A stretch of DNA of 25,300 nt from positions 1 to 25,300 of the forward strand of contig JAGOBT010000001.1 of NCBI GenBank assembly GCA_017999135.1, given 5' to 3'. Position 1 is the stretch's first letter. Each line of letters opens with the position of its first letter. Origin of the DNA: Burkholderiaceae bacterium (lineage in GTDB: Bacteria; Pseudomonadota; Gammaproteobacteria; Burkholderiales; Burkholderiaceae_C). Position numbers and translations under genes: made by a program. Positions 14,788 to 24,583 of this stretch are shown here, in pieces. The notes beneath the pieces are model-generated. The model did not search any database. It was not told the DNA's origin and saw only the letters and a list, made by a program, of their open reading frames with translations.

Positions 14788-15904
14788 CGGTCGCTTTCTG
14801 CGCGGTGTTCTGGCGCAGGCTGTGGTGCAGGTCGGTGAAGCGCTGCTGCAGCGCGGTGCGGCGGCGCGCGTCGTCCAGCCAGGCCAGGCCTTCACGGGCC
14901 AGGGCTTCGGGCGTGGCGGCGTCCTGGATCAGCTCGGGCACGACAAAGGCACCGCTCAGGATGTTGGGCAGGCCGAACCAGGGCTGGTAGGCCTGGCGCC
15001 GCATGCGCTGCCAGTTCAGCCAGGCCAGGTGGTAGGTGATGACCATCGGCCGCTTGAACAGCGCGGCCTCCAGCGCGGCGGTGCCGCTGGCCACCAGGGT
15101 GACATCACAGGCGGCCAATGCCGCATGGCTCTGGCCATCCAGCAGCTGGATGCCGGCGCCGGCGCCATGCTGCGCCACGATGGGCTCGACCAGCCCCCGC
15201 AGCCCTGGCGCCACCGGCAGCACGAAGCGCAGCCCGGACCGCTGGCGCTGCATCTGCACCGCAGCCGCAGCCAGGCGTGGGGCGATGTGGGCGATCTCGC
15301 TGCGCCGGCTGCCGGGCAGCAGCGCCACCACGGTGTCGCCATCGGCCAGCCCCAGCGCCGCACGCGCGGCGCCGCGCGGCGGCTCCAGCGGGATGGCATC
15401 GGCCAGCGGGTGGCCGACGAAGGTGGCCGCCACACCGTGCTGCTGCAACAGCGCCGGCTCGAACGGGAACAGGCACAGCACATGGTCGGCCGCGGCCTGG
15501 AGTTTCAGCACCCGCTCGCCGCGCCAGGCCCAGATCGACGGGCAGACGAAGTGGATGGTCTTCAGCCCACCGGCGCGCAGCCGGGTTTCGAGCCCGAAGT
15601 TGAAGTCGGGCGCGTCGATGCCGATGAAGGCCGCCGGCCGTTCGGCCAGCAGCCGGTCGCCCAATTGGCGGCGGATGCGCAGCAGCTCGGGCAGGCGCTT
15701 CAGGGCATCGACATAGCCGAAGACGCTGAGCCGCTCATGCGGCCACCAGCTGTCGAAGCCCTGGGCGCCCATCTTGGGCCCGCCGATGCCCGCCGGCAGC
15801 AGTGCCGGCCAGCGCTGGCGCAGGCCGGCCAACAGCAGCCCGCCGAGCAGGTCGCCCGACGCTTCGCCAGCCACCAGGCCCAGGCGCAACGGCGCTGCGT
15901 CCAT
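14759..15904 (-). CDS. lpxB: Lipid-A-disaccharide synthase
   Basis: Joins UDP-2,3-diacylglucosamine and lipid X to make the beta-1,6-linked disaccharide of lipid A; a peripheral inner-membrane GT-B-fold glycosyltransferase. The 381-residue product has the family N-terminus ([14 protein letters not shown]), [17 protein letters not shown], the YVCPS-like segment [24 protein letters not shown] and the acceptor/donor region [21 protein letters not shown] with [14 protein letters not shown]. Length is normal. The ATG at 15904 follows lpxA by nine bases, and the 3' end overlaps rnhB. Confidence 0.97.
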   Translation of the reverse strand: MDAAPLRLGLVAGEASGDLLGGLLLAGLRQRWPALLPAGIGGPKMGAQGFDSWWPHERLSVFGYVDALKRLPELLRIRRQLGDRLLAERPAAFIGIDAPDFNFGLETRLRAGGLKTIHFVCPSIWAWRGERVLKLQAAADHVLCLFPFEPALLQQHGVAATFVGHPLADAIPLEPPRGAARAALGLADGDTVVALLPGSRRSEIAHIAPRLAAAAVQMQRQRSGLRFVLPVAPGLRGLVEPIVAQHGAGAGIQLLDGQSHAALAACDVTLVASGTAALEAALFKRPMVITYHLAWLNWQRMRRQAYQPWFGLPNILSGAFVVPELIQDAATPEALAREGLAWLDDARRRTALQQRFTDLHHSLRQNTAQKATDAIAQVLQA

Positions 15905-15913
15905 CCGCCGGGT

Positions 15914-16705
15914 CTAGCGGACGATGCCGCGGGTGGCGCTGGCCAGGAACTGAAGCATCGTCTGCACGTCGCCCGCCACGCCGTCGGCGGCGCCATCGGC
16001 CAGTGCAGCGATCTGCGCGGTGGCATCGGCCAGCGGCAGGCCGCTGCGGTACAGCAGCTTGTGCATCTGGCGGACAGCGGCCTGGCGCTCGGCGCTGAAG
16101 TCACGCCGCTTCAGGCCGGTGAGGTTGACGGCCCGGGCGGCCAGCGGGTGGCCGTCGGCCGTGATGAAGGGCGGCACGTCCTGCGCCACATGGGCCTGGA
16201 AACCGATCATCGCGTGGGCGCCGATCTTGACGAACTGGTGCACGCCCGACAACCCGCCGATGGTGGCCCAGTCACCCACGTGCACATGGCCGGCCAGCGT
16301 GGCGTTGTTGGCCAGCACGCAGTGGCTGCCCAGCTGCACGTCATGGGCGATGTGCACGTAGGCCATCACCCAGTTGTCGTCGCCCACCCGGGTGGCGCCG
16401 CCGTCCTGCACCGTGCCGGTGTTGACGGTCACGAACTCGCGGAAGGTGTTGCGGTCGCCGATCACCAGACGGGTGGGTTCGCCGCGGTACTTCATGTCCT
16501 GCGGCGCGGCGCCGATGCTGGCGAACTGGAAGATGCGGTTGTCGCGCCCGATGGTGGTGTGGCCGTCGACCACGCAGTGCGCGCCGATGCTGCTGCCTTC
16601 GCCGATGCGCACATGCGGCCCGATCACCGCATACGGCCCGACCGTGACGTCGGCGGCCAGCTCGGCCTGCGGATCGACCAGGGCGGTGGCGTGGATCAGG
16701 CCCAT
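15914..16705 (-). CDS. lpxA: UDP-N-acetylglucosamine O-acyltransferase, predicted C10-specific
   Basis: First step of lipid A synthesis: transfers a 3-hydroxyacyl chain from acyl carrier protein to the 3-OH of UDP-GlcNAc. The 263-residue product shows the left-handed beta-helix hexapeptide repeats throughout and a C-terminal helical part ([17 protein letters not shown]). The catalytic base is His121 in YVHIAHD, with His118 beside it. The acyl-chain 'ruler' position, Gly173 in E. coli (C14) and Met169 in P. aeruginosa (C10), is Phe169 here ([15 protein letters not shown]), so a short chain, probably 3-OH-C10, is inferred. It lies 10 bases after fabZ and nine before lpxB. Confidence 0.97.
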   Translation of the reverse strand: MGLIHATALVDPQAELAADVTVGPYAVIGPHVRIGEGSSIGAHCVVDGHTTIGRDNRIFQFASIGAAPQDMKYRGEPTRLVIGDRNTFREFVTVNTGTVQDGGATRVGDDNWVMAYVHIAHDVQLGSHCVLANNATLAGHVHVGDWATIGGLSGVHQFVKIGAHAMIGFQAHVAQDVPPFITADGHPLAARAVNLTGLKRRDFSAERQAAVRQMHKLLYRSGLPLADATAQIAALADGAADGVAGDVQTMLQFLASATRGIVR

Positions 16706-16715
16706 GCGCAGCGCC

Positions 16716-17168
16716 TCAGGCCACCTTGCGCATGGTGCACATCAGTTCGGCTTCCACCGCCGTCTCGCCGTCGACGCTGGCGCGGGTCTTGTACTTGTAG
16801 ATGCCCCCGCGGGCGCGGTCGATGCTGGCTTCCAGGATCAGCTGGTCGCCCGGCTCGACCACCCGCTTGAATCGGGCCCCGTCGATGCCGACGAAGTACA
16901 CCACGGTGTCGGCGTCGGGCTCCTGGCCCATCGACTCGAACGACAGCAGCGCGGCCGTCTGCGCCAGGGCTTCGAGCATCAGCACGCCGGGCATCACCGG
17001 CCGGTGCGGAAAGTGGCCCATGAAGAACGGTTCGTTGATGGTGACGTTCTTCAATGCCTTGATACGGACGTTCTTCTCCAGCTCCAGCACCCGGTCGACC
17101 AGCAGGATCGGGTAGCGGTGCGGCAGCAGCTTGAGGATGCGGTGGATGTCGATCAAGGGGGCGGTCAT
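16716..17168 (-). CDS. fabZ: 3-hydroxyacyl-ACP dehydratase FabZ
   Basis: Dehydrates 3-hydroxyacyl-ACP in fatty acid elongation; it competes with LpxA and LpxD for hydroxyacyl-ACP, which explains its place in the lipid A operon. The 150-residue hot-dog-fold product contains [14 protein letters not shown], the catalytic region [20 protein letters not shown] (His52 and Glu66) and the [19 protein letters not shown] strand. The ATG at 17168 overlaps the lpxD stop as ATGA and gives the standard N-terminus; an upstream ATG at 17246 would sit inside lpxD. Confidence 0.97.
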   Translation of the reverse strand: MTAPLIDIHRILKLLPHRYPILLVDRVLELEKNVRIKALKNVTINEPFFMGHFPHRPVMPGVLMLEALAQTAALLSFESMGQEPDADTVVYFVGIDGARFKRVVEPGDQLILEASIDRARGGIYKYKTRASVDGETAVEAELMCTMRKVA

Positions 17169-18196
17169 GGTGTCTTCTTCTCCAACGCCCGGATGCGGTC
17201 GCGCAGCGTGTGCAACTGGCGCAGCGTGGCGGCGTTCTTCTCCCACGACGCATTGTCATCGAAGGGAAACAGGCCGCTGTACTGACCCGGCTTCAGGATG
17301 GACCGCGTCACCACGGTGGCGGCGGTGATGTGCACATGGTCCACCAGCTCCAGGTGGCCCAGGATGATGGCGCCGCCACCGGCGGTGCAGTGGCGGCCGA
17401 TCTTTGCGCTGCCGGCGATGCCCACGCAGCCGGCCATGGCGCTGTGGGCGCCGATGTGCACGTTGTGGCCCACCTGGATCAGGTTGTCGAGCTTGACGCC
17501 GTCGTCCAGAACGGTGTCGTCGAGCGCGCCACGGTCGATGCAGGTGTTGGCGCCGATCTCCACGTCGTCGCCGATGCGCACTGCGCCCAGCTGCTCGATC
17601 TTGACCCAGGTGCCCTGGCTGGGCGCGAAGCCGAAGCCGTCGGCGCCGATGACCACGCCACTGTGCAGGATGCCGCGCGCACCCACCACGCAGGCATCGC
17701 CCAGCGTCACGCGGGGCGCCAGCCGGGTGCCATCGCCCACCACTGCGCCCGCGCCGATGTGGCCATGCGTGCCGATGACTGCACCGGCGCCGATGCATGC
17801 GCCGGCGCCCACGTAGGCCAGGGCGCCGACCGCCGCGCTGGCGTGCACCTGCGCCCCGGGCTCCACCACGGCACTGGGGTGGATGCCGGCGGTGGGCGCC
17901 TGGCGGGTGCGGGCGGCCCACCACTGGGTGAGCCGCGCAAAGTACAGGTAGGGGTCGGGCGTGACGATGGCCGCACCACGCGCCAGGGCCAGGTCTTGCT
18001 GGGCCGGCGCCACCACCACGCAGGCAGCGGCAGAGGCCGCCATCCGGGCCGCATAGCGCGGGTTGGCGAGAAAGCTCAGGCTGCCGGCGTCGGCCGACTC
18101 CAGCGGCGCCAACCGCAGGATGGGCAGACTGCCATCGCCGTGCAGCGCCCCGCCAAGCGCGGCCACCACATCGGCCAGCCGCACCGGGGTGACCAC
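17165..18196 (-). CDS. lpxD: UDP-3-O-(3-hydroxyacyl)glucosamine N-acyltransferase
   Basis: Third step of lipid A synthesis: adds the 2-N-hydroxyacyl chain to UDP-3-O-acyl-glucosamine. The 343-residue product has the N-terminal uridine-binding domain (about 1-100, with [12 protein letters not shown]), a long left-handed beta-helix of hexapeptide repeats (about 105-300) and a C-terminal helix. [28 protein letters not shown] and [18 protein letters not shown] are family segments; the His in QVGHNVHIG is the expected catalytic base. The frame opens with GTG at 18196, preceded by TAAGGCGG, which also contains the stop of skp; no ATG fits as well. The stop overlaps fabZ. Confidence 0.96.
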   Translation of the reverse strand: MVTPVRLADVVAALGGALHGDGSLPILRLAPLESADAGSLSFLANPRYAARMAASAAACVVVAPAQQDLALARGAAIVTPDPYLYFARLTQWWAARTRQAPTAGIHPSAVVEPGAQVHASAAVGALAYVGAGACIGAGAVIGTHGHIGAGAVVGDGTRLAPRVTLGDACVVGARGILHSGVVIGADGFGFAPSQGTWVKIEQLGAVRIGDDVEIGANTCIDRGALDDTVLDDGVKLDNLIQVGHNVHIGAHSAMAGCVGIAGSAKIGRHCTAGGGAIILGHLELVDHVHITAATVVTRSILKPGQYSGLFPFDDNASWEKNAATLRQLHTLRDRIRALEKKTP

Positions 18197-18203
18197 GGCC
18201 GCC

Positions 18204-18740
18204 TTACTTGCCCGGGCCGTTCAGGGCCCGGATCACCTTCTCGGTGATGTCGACGCGCGGGCCGGCAAAGACCACGTCCTGCAGGATCAGGTCGTACTTC
18301 TCGGTCTCGAAGATCTGCTTGATGACCTTGTTGGCGCGCTCGACGATGCCGGCGGTTTCTTCGTTGCGGCGCTGGTTCAGGTCTTCCTGGAATTCGCGGC
18401 GCTTGCGCTGCAGGTCACGGTCTTGTTCGACCAGCTCCCGCTGGCGGCGGTTGCGCTCGCTTTCGGGCAGCGTCGGGGCGTCCTTCTCCAGCTTGTCGGC
18501 AGCGGCCTTGAGCTTGCCGGCCTGGTCGTTCAGGTCCTTGTCGCGCTTGCTGAAATCGGCCTCCATGCGGGCCAGTGCCGCCTTGGCAGGTGCGGCCTCG
18601 CGCAACACGCGCTCGCTGTTCACGTAGCCGATCTTGAGTTCTTGCGCCAGCACCGCGCCCGAGGTCAGCAGTGCACCCAGGCCGATCAGGCCGGACATGG
18701 CCACCGACCGGGCCAGGGACTTGAAAGTCATCGTGATCAT
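18204..18740 (-). CDS. skp: Periplasmic outer-membrane-protein chaperone Skp/OmpH
   Basis: A trimeric, jellyfish-shaped periplasmic chaperone that carries unfolded outer-membrane proteins to BamA. The 178-residue product has a signal peptide (about 1-32, ending AVLA), then [19 protein letters not shown] (first strand and turn) and a long charged coiled-coil hairpin (about 55-145, rich in Lys/Glu/Arg/Gln), closing with [22 protein letters not shown]. The start ATG at 18740 shares one base with the bamA stop; a second ATG three codons on (18731) would give an equally good signal peptide. The neighbour order bamA-skp-lpxD is standard. Confidence 0.95.
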   Translation of the reverse strand: MITMTFKSLARSVAMSGLIGLGALLTSGAVLAQELKIGYVNSERVLREAAPAKAALARMEADFSKRDKDLNDQAGKLKAAADKLEKDAPTLPESERNRRQRELVEQDRDLQRKRREFQEDLNQRRNEETAGIVERANKVIKQIFETEKYDLILQDVVFAGPRVDITEKVIRALNGPGK

Positions 18741-21043
18741 CAGAACGCAGTCCCGATCTGGAATTGGAAGCGCTGGATTCTATCCGTCGGCTGTTTCTTC
18801 AACGGCGCCCCCCAGCTCAGCTTCAAGGGGCCGACCGGCGAGATCCAGGACAGGCCCAGACCGGCCGACGCCCGCAGGCTGGCGCCGGTGATCTTCTCGC
18901 CCTCGCGCCACACATTGCCGGCATCGGCAAAGGCGAAGATCCGCAGCGACTTGTCGTTGCCGGTGCCGGGCACCGGGAAGTACAGCTCGCTGTTGAGGTT
19001 GATCTTGCGCGCACCGCCGATGTAGGCGCCGGTGGGGTCGATCACGCCCAGCGAGTTCTGCTCGAACACCCGCACCGAGCCCAGGCCGCCGCCGTAGAAG
19101 TTCTTGAACACCGGGTAGGGCCGGCTGCCCTGCCCCACGCCCCAGCCGATCTCGCCGTTCAGGCCCAGCGTCAGCTTCTGCCACAGCGGGAAGAACTGCT
19201 GGTACTGCGCGTTGGTGCGGATGAAGCGCACATCACCCGCGATGCTCCACTCCACGTTCACGCGCTGGTACTTGCCGGCGGTGGGCGTGAGCGCGCTGTC
19301 GCGCTGGTCGCGCGCCCAGCCCAGGGTCAGCGGCACCGACGTGGAATTGGCGCCATACAGCCGGCGGTAGTTGAAGTACTGCGCCGGGATGCCCGAGCTG
19401 GCGCCGATGTTGGTCTGCTCGATGCCGATGCCGAAGAACACGGTGTCGTATTCGGAGAACGGCACGCCGAAGCGGATGGCCCCGCCCGGGTTGGCGATCT
19501 GGTACTGGTCGCCCAGGCTGTTGAACGGGCGTGAGGTGCGGTAGTACAGGTCGATGGCCCGCGAGATGCCGTCCACGGTGAAGTACGGGTCGACGGTCGA
19601 GAACACCAGGCTGCGGCCGGTCTTGCTGGTGTTGACCTCCAGGCCCAGGTAGTTGCCCGAGCCGAACACGTTTTCCTGCTTGACCGACGCGCTCAGCGCC
19701 AAACGGTCGGCGCTGGAGAAGCTGACGCCCAGCTGCAGGTTGCCGGTGGGCCGCTCGGTGACATTGACGGTCAGGTCGACCTGGTCGGCGGTGCCGGCCA
19801 CTTCGCTTTCATTGACCTCGACGTCCTTGAAGTAGCCGAGCCGGTCGACCCGCTCGCGCGACAGCTTGATGCGTTCACCGTCGTACCAGCTGGATTCGAG
19901 CTGGCGGAACTCGCGGCGCACCACTTCGTCGCGGGTGCGGGTGTTGCCGGCCACGTCGATGCGCCGCACGTACACGCGGCGCTGCGGGTCAGACGCCAGC
20001 ACCACCGTGACCAGGCCGTTGGCCCGGTCGATCTCGGTGCGGGCCTCGACGCGCGCAAAGGCATAGCCAAAGGTGCCGAAGCGGTCGGTGAAGGCCTTGG
20101 ACGTGGCGGTGACGGCCGCCGCCCGGTAGGGCTCGCCGGCGCGGATGCCGATGAGCTGCTTGAACTCGTCGTCCTTGCCGAGGTACTGGCCCTCCAGCCG
20201 CACCGCGGTGACGGTGTAGGGCTGGCCTTCCTTCACCGTGATGGTGAGGGTGATGTCCTGCTTGTCGGGCGAGATGGTGACCTGGGCGTTCTCGATGTTG
20301 AACTCGAGATAGCCCCGGTTCAGGTAGTGGGCGCGCAGGGTGTCCAGGTCGGCGTTGAGCTTGGCGCGCGAGTAGCGGTCATTCTTGGTGTACCAGGTCA
20401 GCCAGCCACTGGTGGTCAGGTCCATCAGGCCGACCAGTTCGCTTTCCTTGAAGACCTTGGAGCCGACGATGCGGATCTCCTTGATCTTGGCGGCGTCGCC
20501 CTCGGTCATGGTGAAGCTGACATTGACCCGGTTGCGCTCGGTGGGGGTGATGGTGGTCACCACCTCGGCGCCATACAGGCTGCGCGACAGGTACTGGCGC
20601 TTGATCTCCTGCTCGGCACGGTCGATCAGGGCGCGGTCGAAGGGCAGGCCCTCGCCGATGCCCGAATCCTTCAGCGACTTGATCAGCACGTCCTTGTCGA
20701 ATTCCTTCAGGCCGACGAAGCTGACGTTCTCGATGACCGGGCGCTCTTCGACGATCAGCACCGCGATGCGGCCTTCGATCTCGATGCGCACGTCCTTGAA
20801 CAGGCCGGTGGCGAACAGCGCGCGCAGCGCCGCGGCGGCCTTGTCGTCGCTGTAGGTGTCGCCCACGCGGAAAGGCAGTGCGGCGAACGCGGTGCCCGGG
20901 TCGGTGCGCTGCAGCCCTTCGACACGGATGTCCTGCGGGACGGAGGGCTCGATCGCCCGTGCGGCAGGGGCGGGCAGCGCGGCGGCGACGGCCACCACGG
21001 CCATGGCGGGGCGGTACAGGCGGTGGGGGGGCAGGGGAAGCAT
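18740..21043 (-). CDS. bamA: Outer membrane protein assembly factor BamA
   Basis: Central subunit of the BAM complex, which inserts beta-barrel proteins into the outer membrane. The 767-residue product has a signal sequence (about 1-31, ending ARA), five POTRA repeats (about 35-430; for example FKDVRIEIEGRIAVLIVEERPVI) and a C-terminal 16-strand barrel ending in a terminal Phe (FQFQIGTAF). The surface-loop L6 motif normally VRGF or VRGY reads V657-R-V-F660 here, with the key Arg658 kept but Gly replaced by Val (codon GTG at 19069-19067). The ATG at 21043 was chosen over 21085, which overlaps rseP; an ATG at 21004 is a further option. No good Shine-Dalgarno sequence is visible. Confidence 0.96.
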   Translation of the reverse strand: MLPLPPHRLYRPAMAVVAVAAALPAPAARAIEPSVPQDIRVEGLQRTDPGTAFAALPFRVGDTYSDDKAAAALRALFATGLFKDVRIEIEGRIAVLIVEERPVIENVSFVGLKEFDKDVLIKSLKDSGIGEGLPFDRALIDRAEQEIKRQYLSRSLYGAEVVTTITPTERNRVNVSFTMTEGDAAKIKEIRIVGSKVFKESELVGLMDLTTSGWLTWYTKNDRYSRAKLNADLDTLRAHYLNRGYLEFNIENAQVTISPDKQDITLTITVKEGQPYTVTAVRLEGQYLGKDDEFKQLIGIRAGEPYRAAAVTATSKAFTDRFGTFGYAFARVEARTEIDRANGLVTVVLASDPQRRVYVRRIDVAGNTRTRDEVVRREFRQLESSWYDGERIKLSRERVDRLGYFKDVEVNESEVAGTADQVDLTVNVTERPTGNLQLGVSFSSADRLALSASVKQENVFGSGNYLGLEVNTSKTGRSLVFSTVDPYFTVDGISRAIDLYYRTSRPFNSLGDQYQIANPGGAIRFGVPFSEYDTVFFGIGIEQTNIGASSGIPAQYFNYRRLYGANSTSVPLTLGWARDQRDSALTPTAGKYQRVNVEWSIAGDVRFIRTNAQYQQFFPLWQKLTLGLNGEIGWGVGQGSRPYPVFKNFYGGGLGSVRVFEQNSLGVIDPTGAYIGGARKINLNSELYFPVPGTGNDKSLRIFAFADAGNVWREGEKITGASLRASAGLGLSWISPVGPLKLSWGAPLKKQPTDRIQRFQFQIGTAF

Positions 21044-21056
21044 CGGGAATGGGCGG

Positions 21057-22427
21057 TCAGTGCAGGCCCAGCAAGCGGGCCACATCGTTGAAGAGGGCCA
21101 CCGACATCATCATCAGCAGCACGGCGACACCGCCGCGCTGCAGGCGCGCCAGCCAGGTCTCGGACACGGGGCGCCCGGTCAGGGCCTCGAAAATGTAATA
21201 CATGAGGTGACCGCCATCGAGCATGGGCAGGGGCAGCAGGTTCAGCACGCCCAGGCTCACGCTGACCAGGGCCAGGAAGCCCAGGTAGTAGGCCAGGCCC
21301 TGCTGCACCGACTGGCCGGCCACGTCGGCAATGGTCAATGGGCCGCTCAGGTTCTTGAGTGATGCCTCGCCGATCAGCATGCGGCCGATCATGCGCAGCG
21401 TCAGCGACGAGACCTCCCAGGTGCGCTGCGCGCCTTGCACCAGGCCTTCGACCGGGCCCAGCTGCACCGTCACCATGGCCGCCGGGGCGCCGATGAACGC
21501 ATCCACCCGGCCCAGGGTGCGGTCGCCATCGCGCACGGCGCGCGGGGTGATGTCCAGCAGGCGCACCTGGCCGTCGCGCTCGATGTGCCACGCCATCGGC
21601 TTGCCGTCGCTGCCCTGCACCGCGCCACGGATGCGCTCGCGCAGCGACTGGGCATCGGCCACCGCCACACCGTCGACGCGCAGCACGCGGTCGCCCTGGC
21701 GCAAGCCGGCGGCGGCAGCCGGGCCACCAGCCTTCACCTCGCCCATCACCGGCTCGCTGAAGGCACCGCCCAGGCCCACGCGCTTGACCAGTTCGGCGTC
21801 CATCTCCTGCGCGCCCAGTTCGTCCAGGCCCAGCCGCACCTGGCGGGCGCCACGGCCGGCGGCATCAGTCACCTGCAGTTGCAGCGCCTGGCCGAGCATC
21901 AGTGACTGGGTGACATGCCAGCGCAGGTCGTTCAGCGAGCGCACGTCTTCCCACTCGCCGTCGGCGTTCTGGCGTGCCTGCACCCAGTCGCCGGCGCGCA
22001 GGCCGGCGCGCTCGGCCACGCTGCCGACCACCGGGGCACCGAGCACCGCCTTGGGCTCTTCCACGCCGATCCAGTGGGCGCTGGCATACAGCAGCACCGC
22101 CAGCGCCAGGTTGGCCAGCGGCCCGGCCAGCACGATGGCGGCGCGCTGCTTCAGCGGCTTGCGGTTGAAGGCCATGTGCTGCTCGTGCGGGGCCACCGGG
22201 CCCTCGCGTTCATCGAGCATGCGCACGTAGCCGCCCAGCGGCAGTGCCGAGAGCACGAATTCGGTGTGGTTGGGCGATTTCTGCCGCCGCCACAGCACCT
22301 GGCCAAAACCCACCGAGAAGCGCAGCACCTTGACGCCGCAGGCCACGGCCACGCGGTAGTGGCCGTATTCGTGCACGACGATCAGCACGCCCAGGGTCAG
22401 CAGGAAGGCCAGCACGGTGGTGATCAT
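21057..22427 (-). CDS. rseP: RseP site-2 intramembrane metalloprotease
   Basis: Inner-membrane zinc protease that makes the second cut in the anti-sigma factor RseA and clears remnant signal peptides. The 456-residue product has the HExxH zinc motif in the first helix (H19EYGH23) and the third zinc ligand in [11 protein letters not shown] (Asp404). Two PDZ domains lie between (about 120-210 and 215-305; [10 protein letters not shown] and [20 protein letters not shown]). [15 protein letters not shown] is helix two. The ATG overlaps the dxr stop as ATGA. The dxr-rseP-bamA order is typical and ties the sigma-E stress response to outer-membrane assembly. Confidence 0.96.
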   Translation of the reverse strand: MITTVLAFLLTLGVLIVVHEYGHYRVAVACGVKVLRFSVGFGQVLWRRQKSPNHTEFVLSALPLGGYVRMLDEREGPVAPHEQHMAFNRKPLKQRAAIVLAGPLANLALAVLLYASAHWIGVEEPKAVLGAPVVGSVAERAGLRAGDWVQARQNADGEWEDVRSLNDLRWHVTQSLMLGQALQLQVTDAAGRGARQVRLGLDELGAQEMDAELVKRVGLGGAFSEPVMGEVKAGGPAAAAGLRQGDRVLRVDGVAVADAQSLRERIRGAVQGSDGKPMAWHIERDGQVRLLDITPRAVRDGDRTLGRVDAFIGAPAAMVTVQLGPVEGLVQGAQRTWEVSSLTLRMIGRMLIGEASLKNLSGPLTIADVAGQSVQQGLAYYLGFLALVSVSLGVLNLLPLPMLDGGHLMYYIFEALTGRPVSETWLARLQRGGVAVLLMMMSVALFNDVARLLGLH

Positions 22428-23608
22428 CGGGTCAGCTCCTGGGCGTTGGCCTGGGCATGGCGGCGGGCGCGCTGGTCCAGCGCCAGCAGGTCGTCGAGCG
22501 ACGCCGCGTCGGCGGGGGTCGGCAGCAGGCCGGCCACGGCCTCGGCATTGATGCGGTGGATGTCGGTGAAGCGCACGCGGCCGGCCAGGAAGGCCGCCAC
22601 CGCCACCTCGTTGGCGGCATTGAGCACCGTGGTGCTGCCGTCGGGCGCGCGCAATGCGTCGTAGGCCAGACCCAGACCCGGGAAGCGCCCATGGTCGGCC
22701 GGCTCGAAGGTCAATGGCTTGCAGGACAGGAAGTCCAGCGCATCCGCACCCGAGGCCTCGCGCCCAGGCCAGGCCAGACCCACGCTGATCGGCACCTTCA
22801 TGTCGGGCGTGCCCAGCTGGGCCAGCACGCTGTTGTCGCGGCAGACCACCATCGAGTGGATGATGCTCTGCGGATGCAGCACCACCCGCACCTGCTCGGG
22901 CGCCAGGTCGAACAGCCAGCGCGCCTCGATCACCTCGAGCGCCTTGTTCATCATCGTGGCCGAGTCCACCGAGATCTTGCGGCCCATCACCCAGTTGGGG
23001 TGGGCGCAGGCTTCATCGGGCGTGACGGTGTGCAACGTGGCCGGGTCGCGGGTGCGGAACGGCCCGCCCGAGGCGGTGAGCACGATGTGCTGGATGCGCT
23101 CGGCCCAGGTGCGGCGGTCTTCGGGCAGGCACTGGAAGATGGCCGAATGCTCGCTGTCGATCGGCAGCAGCAGCGCCCCGCCCTGCTGCACCGCCTGCAT
23201 GAACAGCCGGCCGCCGACCACCAGGGCCTCCTTGTTGGCCAGCATCAGCCGCTTGCCGGCGCGCGCCGCCGCCAGGCAGGCCGGCAGGCCGGCGGCACCG
23301 ACGATGGCCGCCATCACGCTGTCGACGTCGGGGTGGGCGGCCAGGTCGCAAAGCGCCTGCGGGCCATGCAGCACCTCGGTGCGCACGCCGGCAGCCAGCA
23401 GTTGAGCCCGCAGCGCATCGGCCTGGGCCGGCGTGCCCACCGCGGCAAAGCGCGGGCGCCACTGCAGGCACAGCGCGGCCAGCGCGTCCACCTTCTGGAA
23501 GGCCGTGAGCGCCAACACCTGGTAGCGGCCCGGATGCAGGGCCATCACGTCCAGCGTGCTGCCGCCCACCGAGCCCGTGGCGCCGAGGATGCACACGCGT
23601 TGAACCAT
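22424..23608 (-). CDS. dxr: 1-deoxy-D-xylulose-5-phosphate reductoisomerase
   Basis: Second enzyme of the MEP pathway of isoprenoid synthesis; converts DXP to 2-C-methyl-D-erythritol 4-phosphate with NADPH. The 394-residue product shows the NADPH fold ([16 protein letters not shown]), the NKEALV segment, the metal and substrate site [22 protein letters not shown], and [23 protein letters not shown]-terminal [12 protein letters not shown] is also typical. Two starts are possible: the ATG at 23608, used here because MVQRVCILG aligns with the family start, or a GTG at 23623 that overlaps the cdsA stop as GTGA and adds five residues. The product feeds UppS, encoded two genes upstream. Confidence 0.96.
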   Translation of the reverse strand: MVQRVCILGATGSVGGSTLDVMALHPGRYQVLALTAFQKVDALAALCLQWRPRFAAVGTPAQADALRAQLLAAGVRTEVLHGPQALCDLAAHPDVDSVMAAIVGAAGLPACLAAARAGKRLMLANKEALVVGGRLFMQAVQQGGALLLPIDSEHSAIFQCLPEDRRTWAERIQHIVLTASGGPFRTRDPATLHTVTPDEACAHPNWVMGRKISVDSATMMNKALEVIEARWLFDLAPEQVRVVLHPQSIIHSMVVCRDNSVLAQLGTPDMKVPISVGLAWPGREASGADALDFLSCKPLTFEPADHGRFPGLGLAYDALRAPDGSTTVLNAANEVAVAAFLAGRVRFTDIHRINAEAVAGLLPTPADAASLDDLLALDQRARRHAQANAQELTR

Positions 23609-23619
23609 CTTGGAGGCTT

Positions 23620-24471
23620 TCACCAGAGGGGTTTGAGGCTGATCAGCGCCAGCGCCGCCGGCAACACCGGCAGCAGCGCGTCGACCCGGTCGAGCACCCC
23701 GCCGTGGCCAGGCAGCAGTGCGCTGGAGTCCTTGGCGCCGGCGGCACGCTTGACCAGCGATTCGAACAGATCACCGACCACGCTGAGCGCCGTCAACAGC
23801 AAAGCTGCCAGCAACAAACCACCCCAGCCCAGGCCCTGCTGCAGCAGCTTGAAGACGCTGGCCGAGCCCAGATCGAGCTGCGATTCCAGCGCGATCCAGC
23901 CCAGCGCCAGCAGCAACACGCCGGCCACGCCGCCGTAGACGCCCTCCCAGCTCTTGCCGGGGCTGATGGTGGGCGCCAGCTTGTTGCGGCCAAAGGCCCG
24001 GCCGCAGAAGTAGGCCGAGATGTCGGCCACCCACACCACGCACAGCACCGACAGCAGGAAGTTGATGCCGATGGTGCGCGCCTGCGCCAGCGCCAGCCAG
24101 GCCAGCCACAGCAGGCCCAGGCCCAGGGCCCAGCGCAACAGCGGCGGCCACTTCGGCCAGCCCGCGGGGCCGGCGCGCAGCACCAGCGCGCCACCGACGA
24201 TCCAGGCCAGCAGGCCCGCATTCCACAGGCCGCCTGCGGGGCCCAACGACGGCAGGCGAAGCAGACTGGCGCCACACAGGGCGGCCAGCAGCGCGCCACT
24301 GGCCACGGCCGGGCCCATGGTGCCAGCGCCATTCAGGCGTGCCCATTCCCACCCCGCAGCGCTGATCAGCACGCCGGTGAACAGTGCAAAAGGCAGGGGA
24401 CTGGATGCAAACAAGGCCGGCAGCAGCAGCGCCAGCAGCACCACGGCGGTGATCACGCGCTGGCGGAGCAT
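23620..24471 (-). CDS. cdsA: Phosphatidate cytidylyltransferase
   Basis: Makes CDP-diacylglycerol from phosphatidic acid and CTP, the branch point for all membrane phospholipids. The 283-residue product is very hydrophobic with about eight membrane helices and carries the CDS signature near the C-terminus: [19 protein letters not shown], then [12 protein letters not shown]. Other conserved pieces are [20 protein letters not shown] and [12 protein letters not shown]. The ATG at 24469-24471 lacks a clear Shine-Dalgarno sequence. It is separated from uppS by 112 non-coding bases, the widest gap inside this operon; that gap holds GC-rich short stems but no promoter or terminator I can identify. 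Confidence 0.96.
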   Translation of the reverse strand: MLRQRVITAVVLLALLLPALFASSPLPFALFTGVLISAAGWEWARLNGAGTMGPAVASGALLAALCGASLLRLPSLGPAGGLWNAGLLAWIVGGALVLRAGPAGWPKWPPLLRWALGLGLLWLAWLALAQARTIGINFLLSVLCVVWVADISAYFCGRAFGRNKLAPTISPGKSWEGVYGGVAGVLLLALGWIALESQLDLGSASVFKLLQQGLGWGGLLLAALLLTALSVVGDLFESLVKRAAGAKDSSALLPGHGGVLDRVDALLPVLPAALALISLKPLW

Positions 24472-24583
24472 CTCAGTGGCGCCCGGCCGTCCGACGCCAC
24501 GCAGCGCCCCACGGACCCCACAGTGGGCCCTTCGGAACCCGGGGGGCAGCGAACGACAGGGAGCGTGGGGGCTTCACGTCAGG

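Noticed and set aside
14339..16870. 843-codon open frame on the plus strand across rnhB, lpxB and lpxA
   Set aside because: Runs antisense through three clear enzymes and ignores their boundaries; its sequence is low-complexity and unlike any protein I know.
24472..24583. 112-base gap between uppS and cdsA as a possible small gene or RNA
   Set aside because: No credible start with a Shine-Dalgarno sequence and only short GC stems; it is best read as an operon spacer, perhaps with an internal promoter I cannot recognise.
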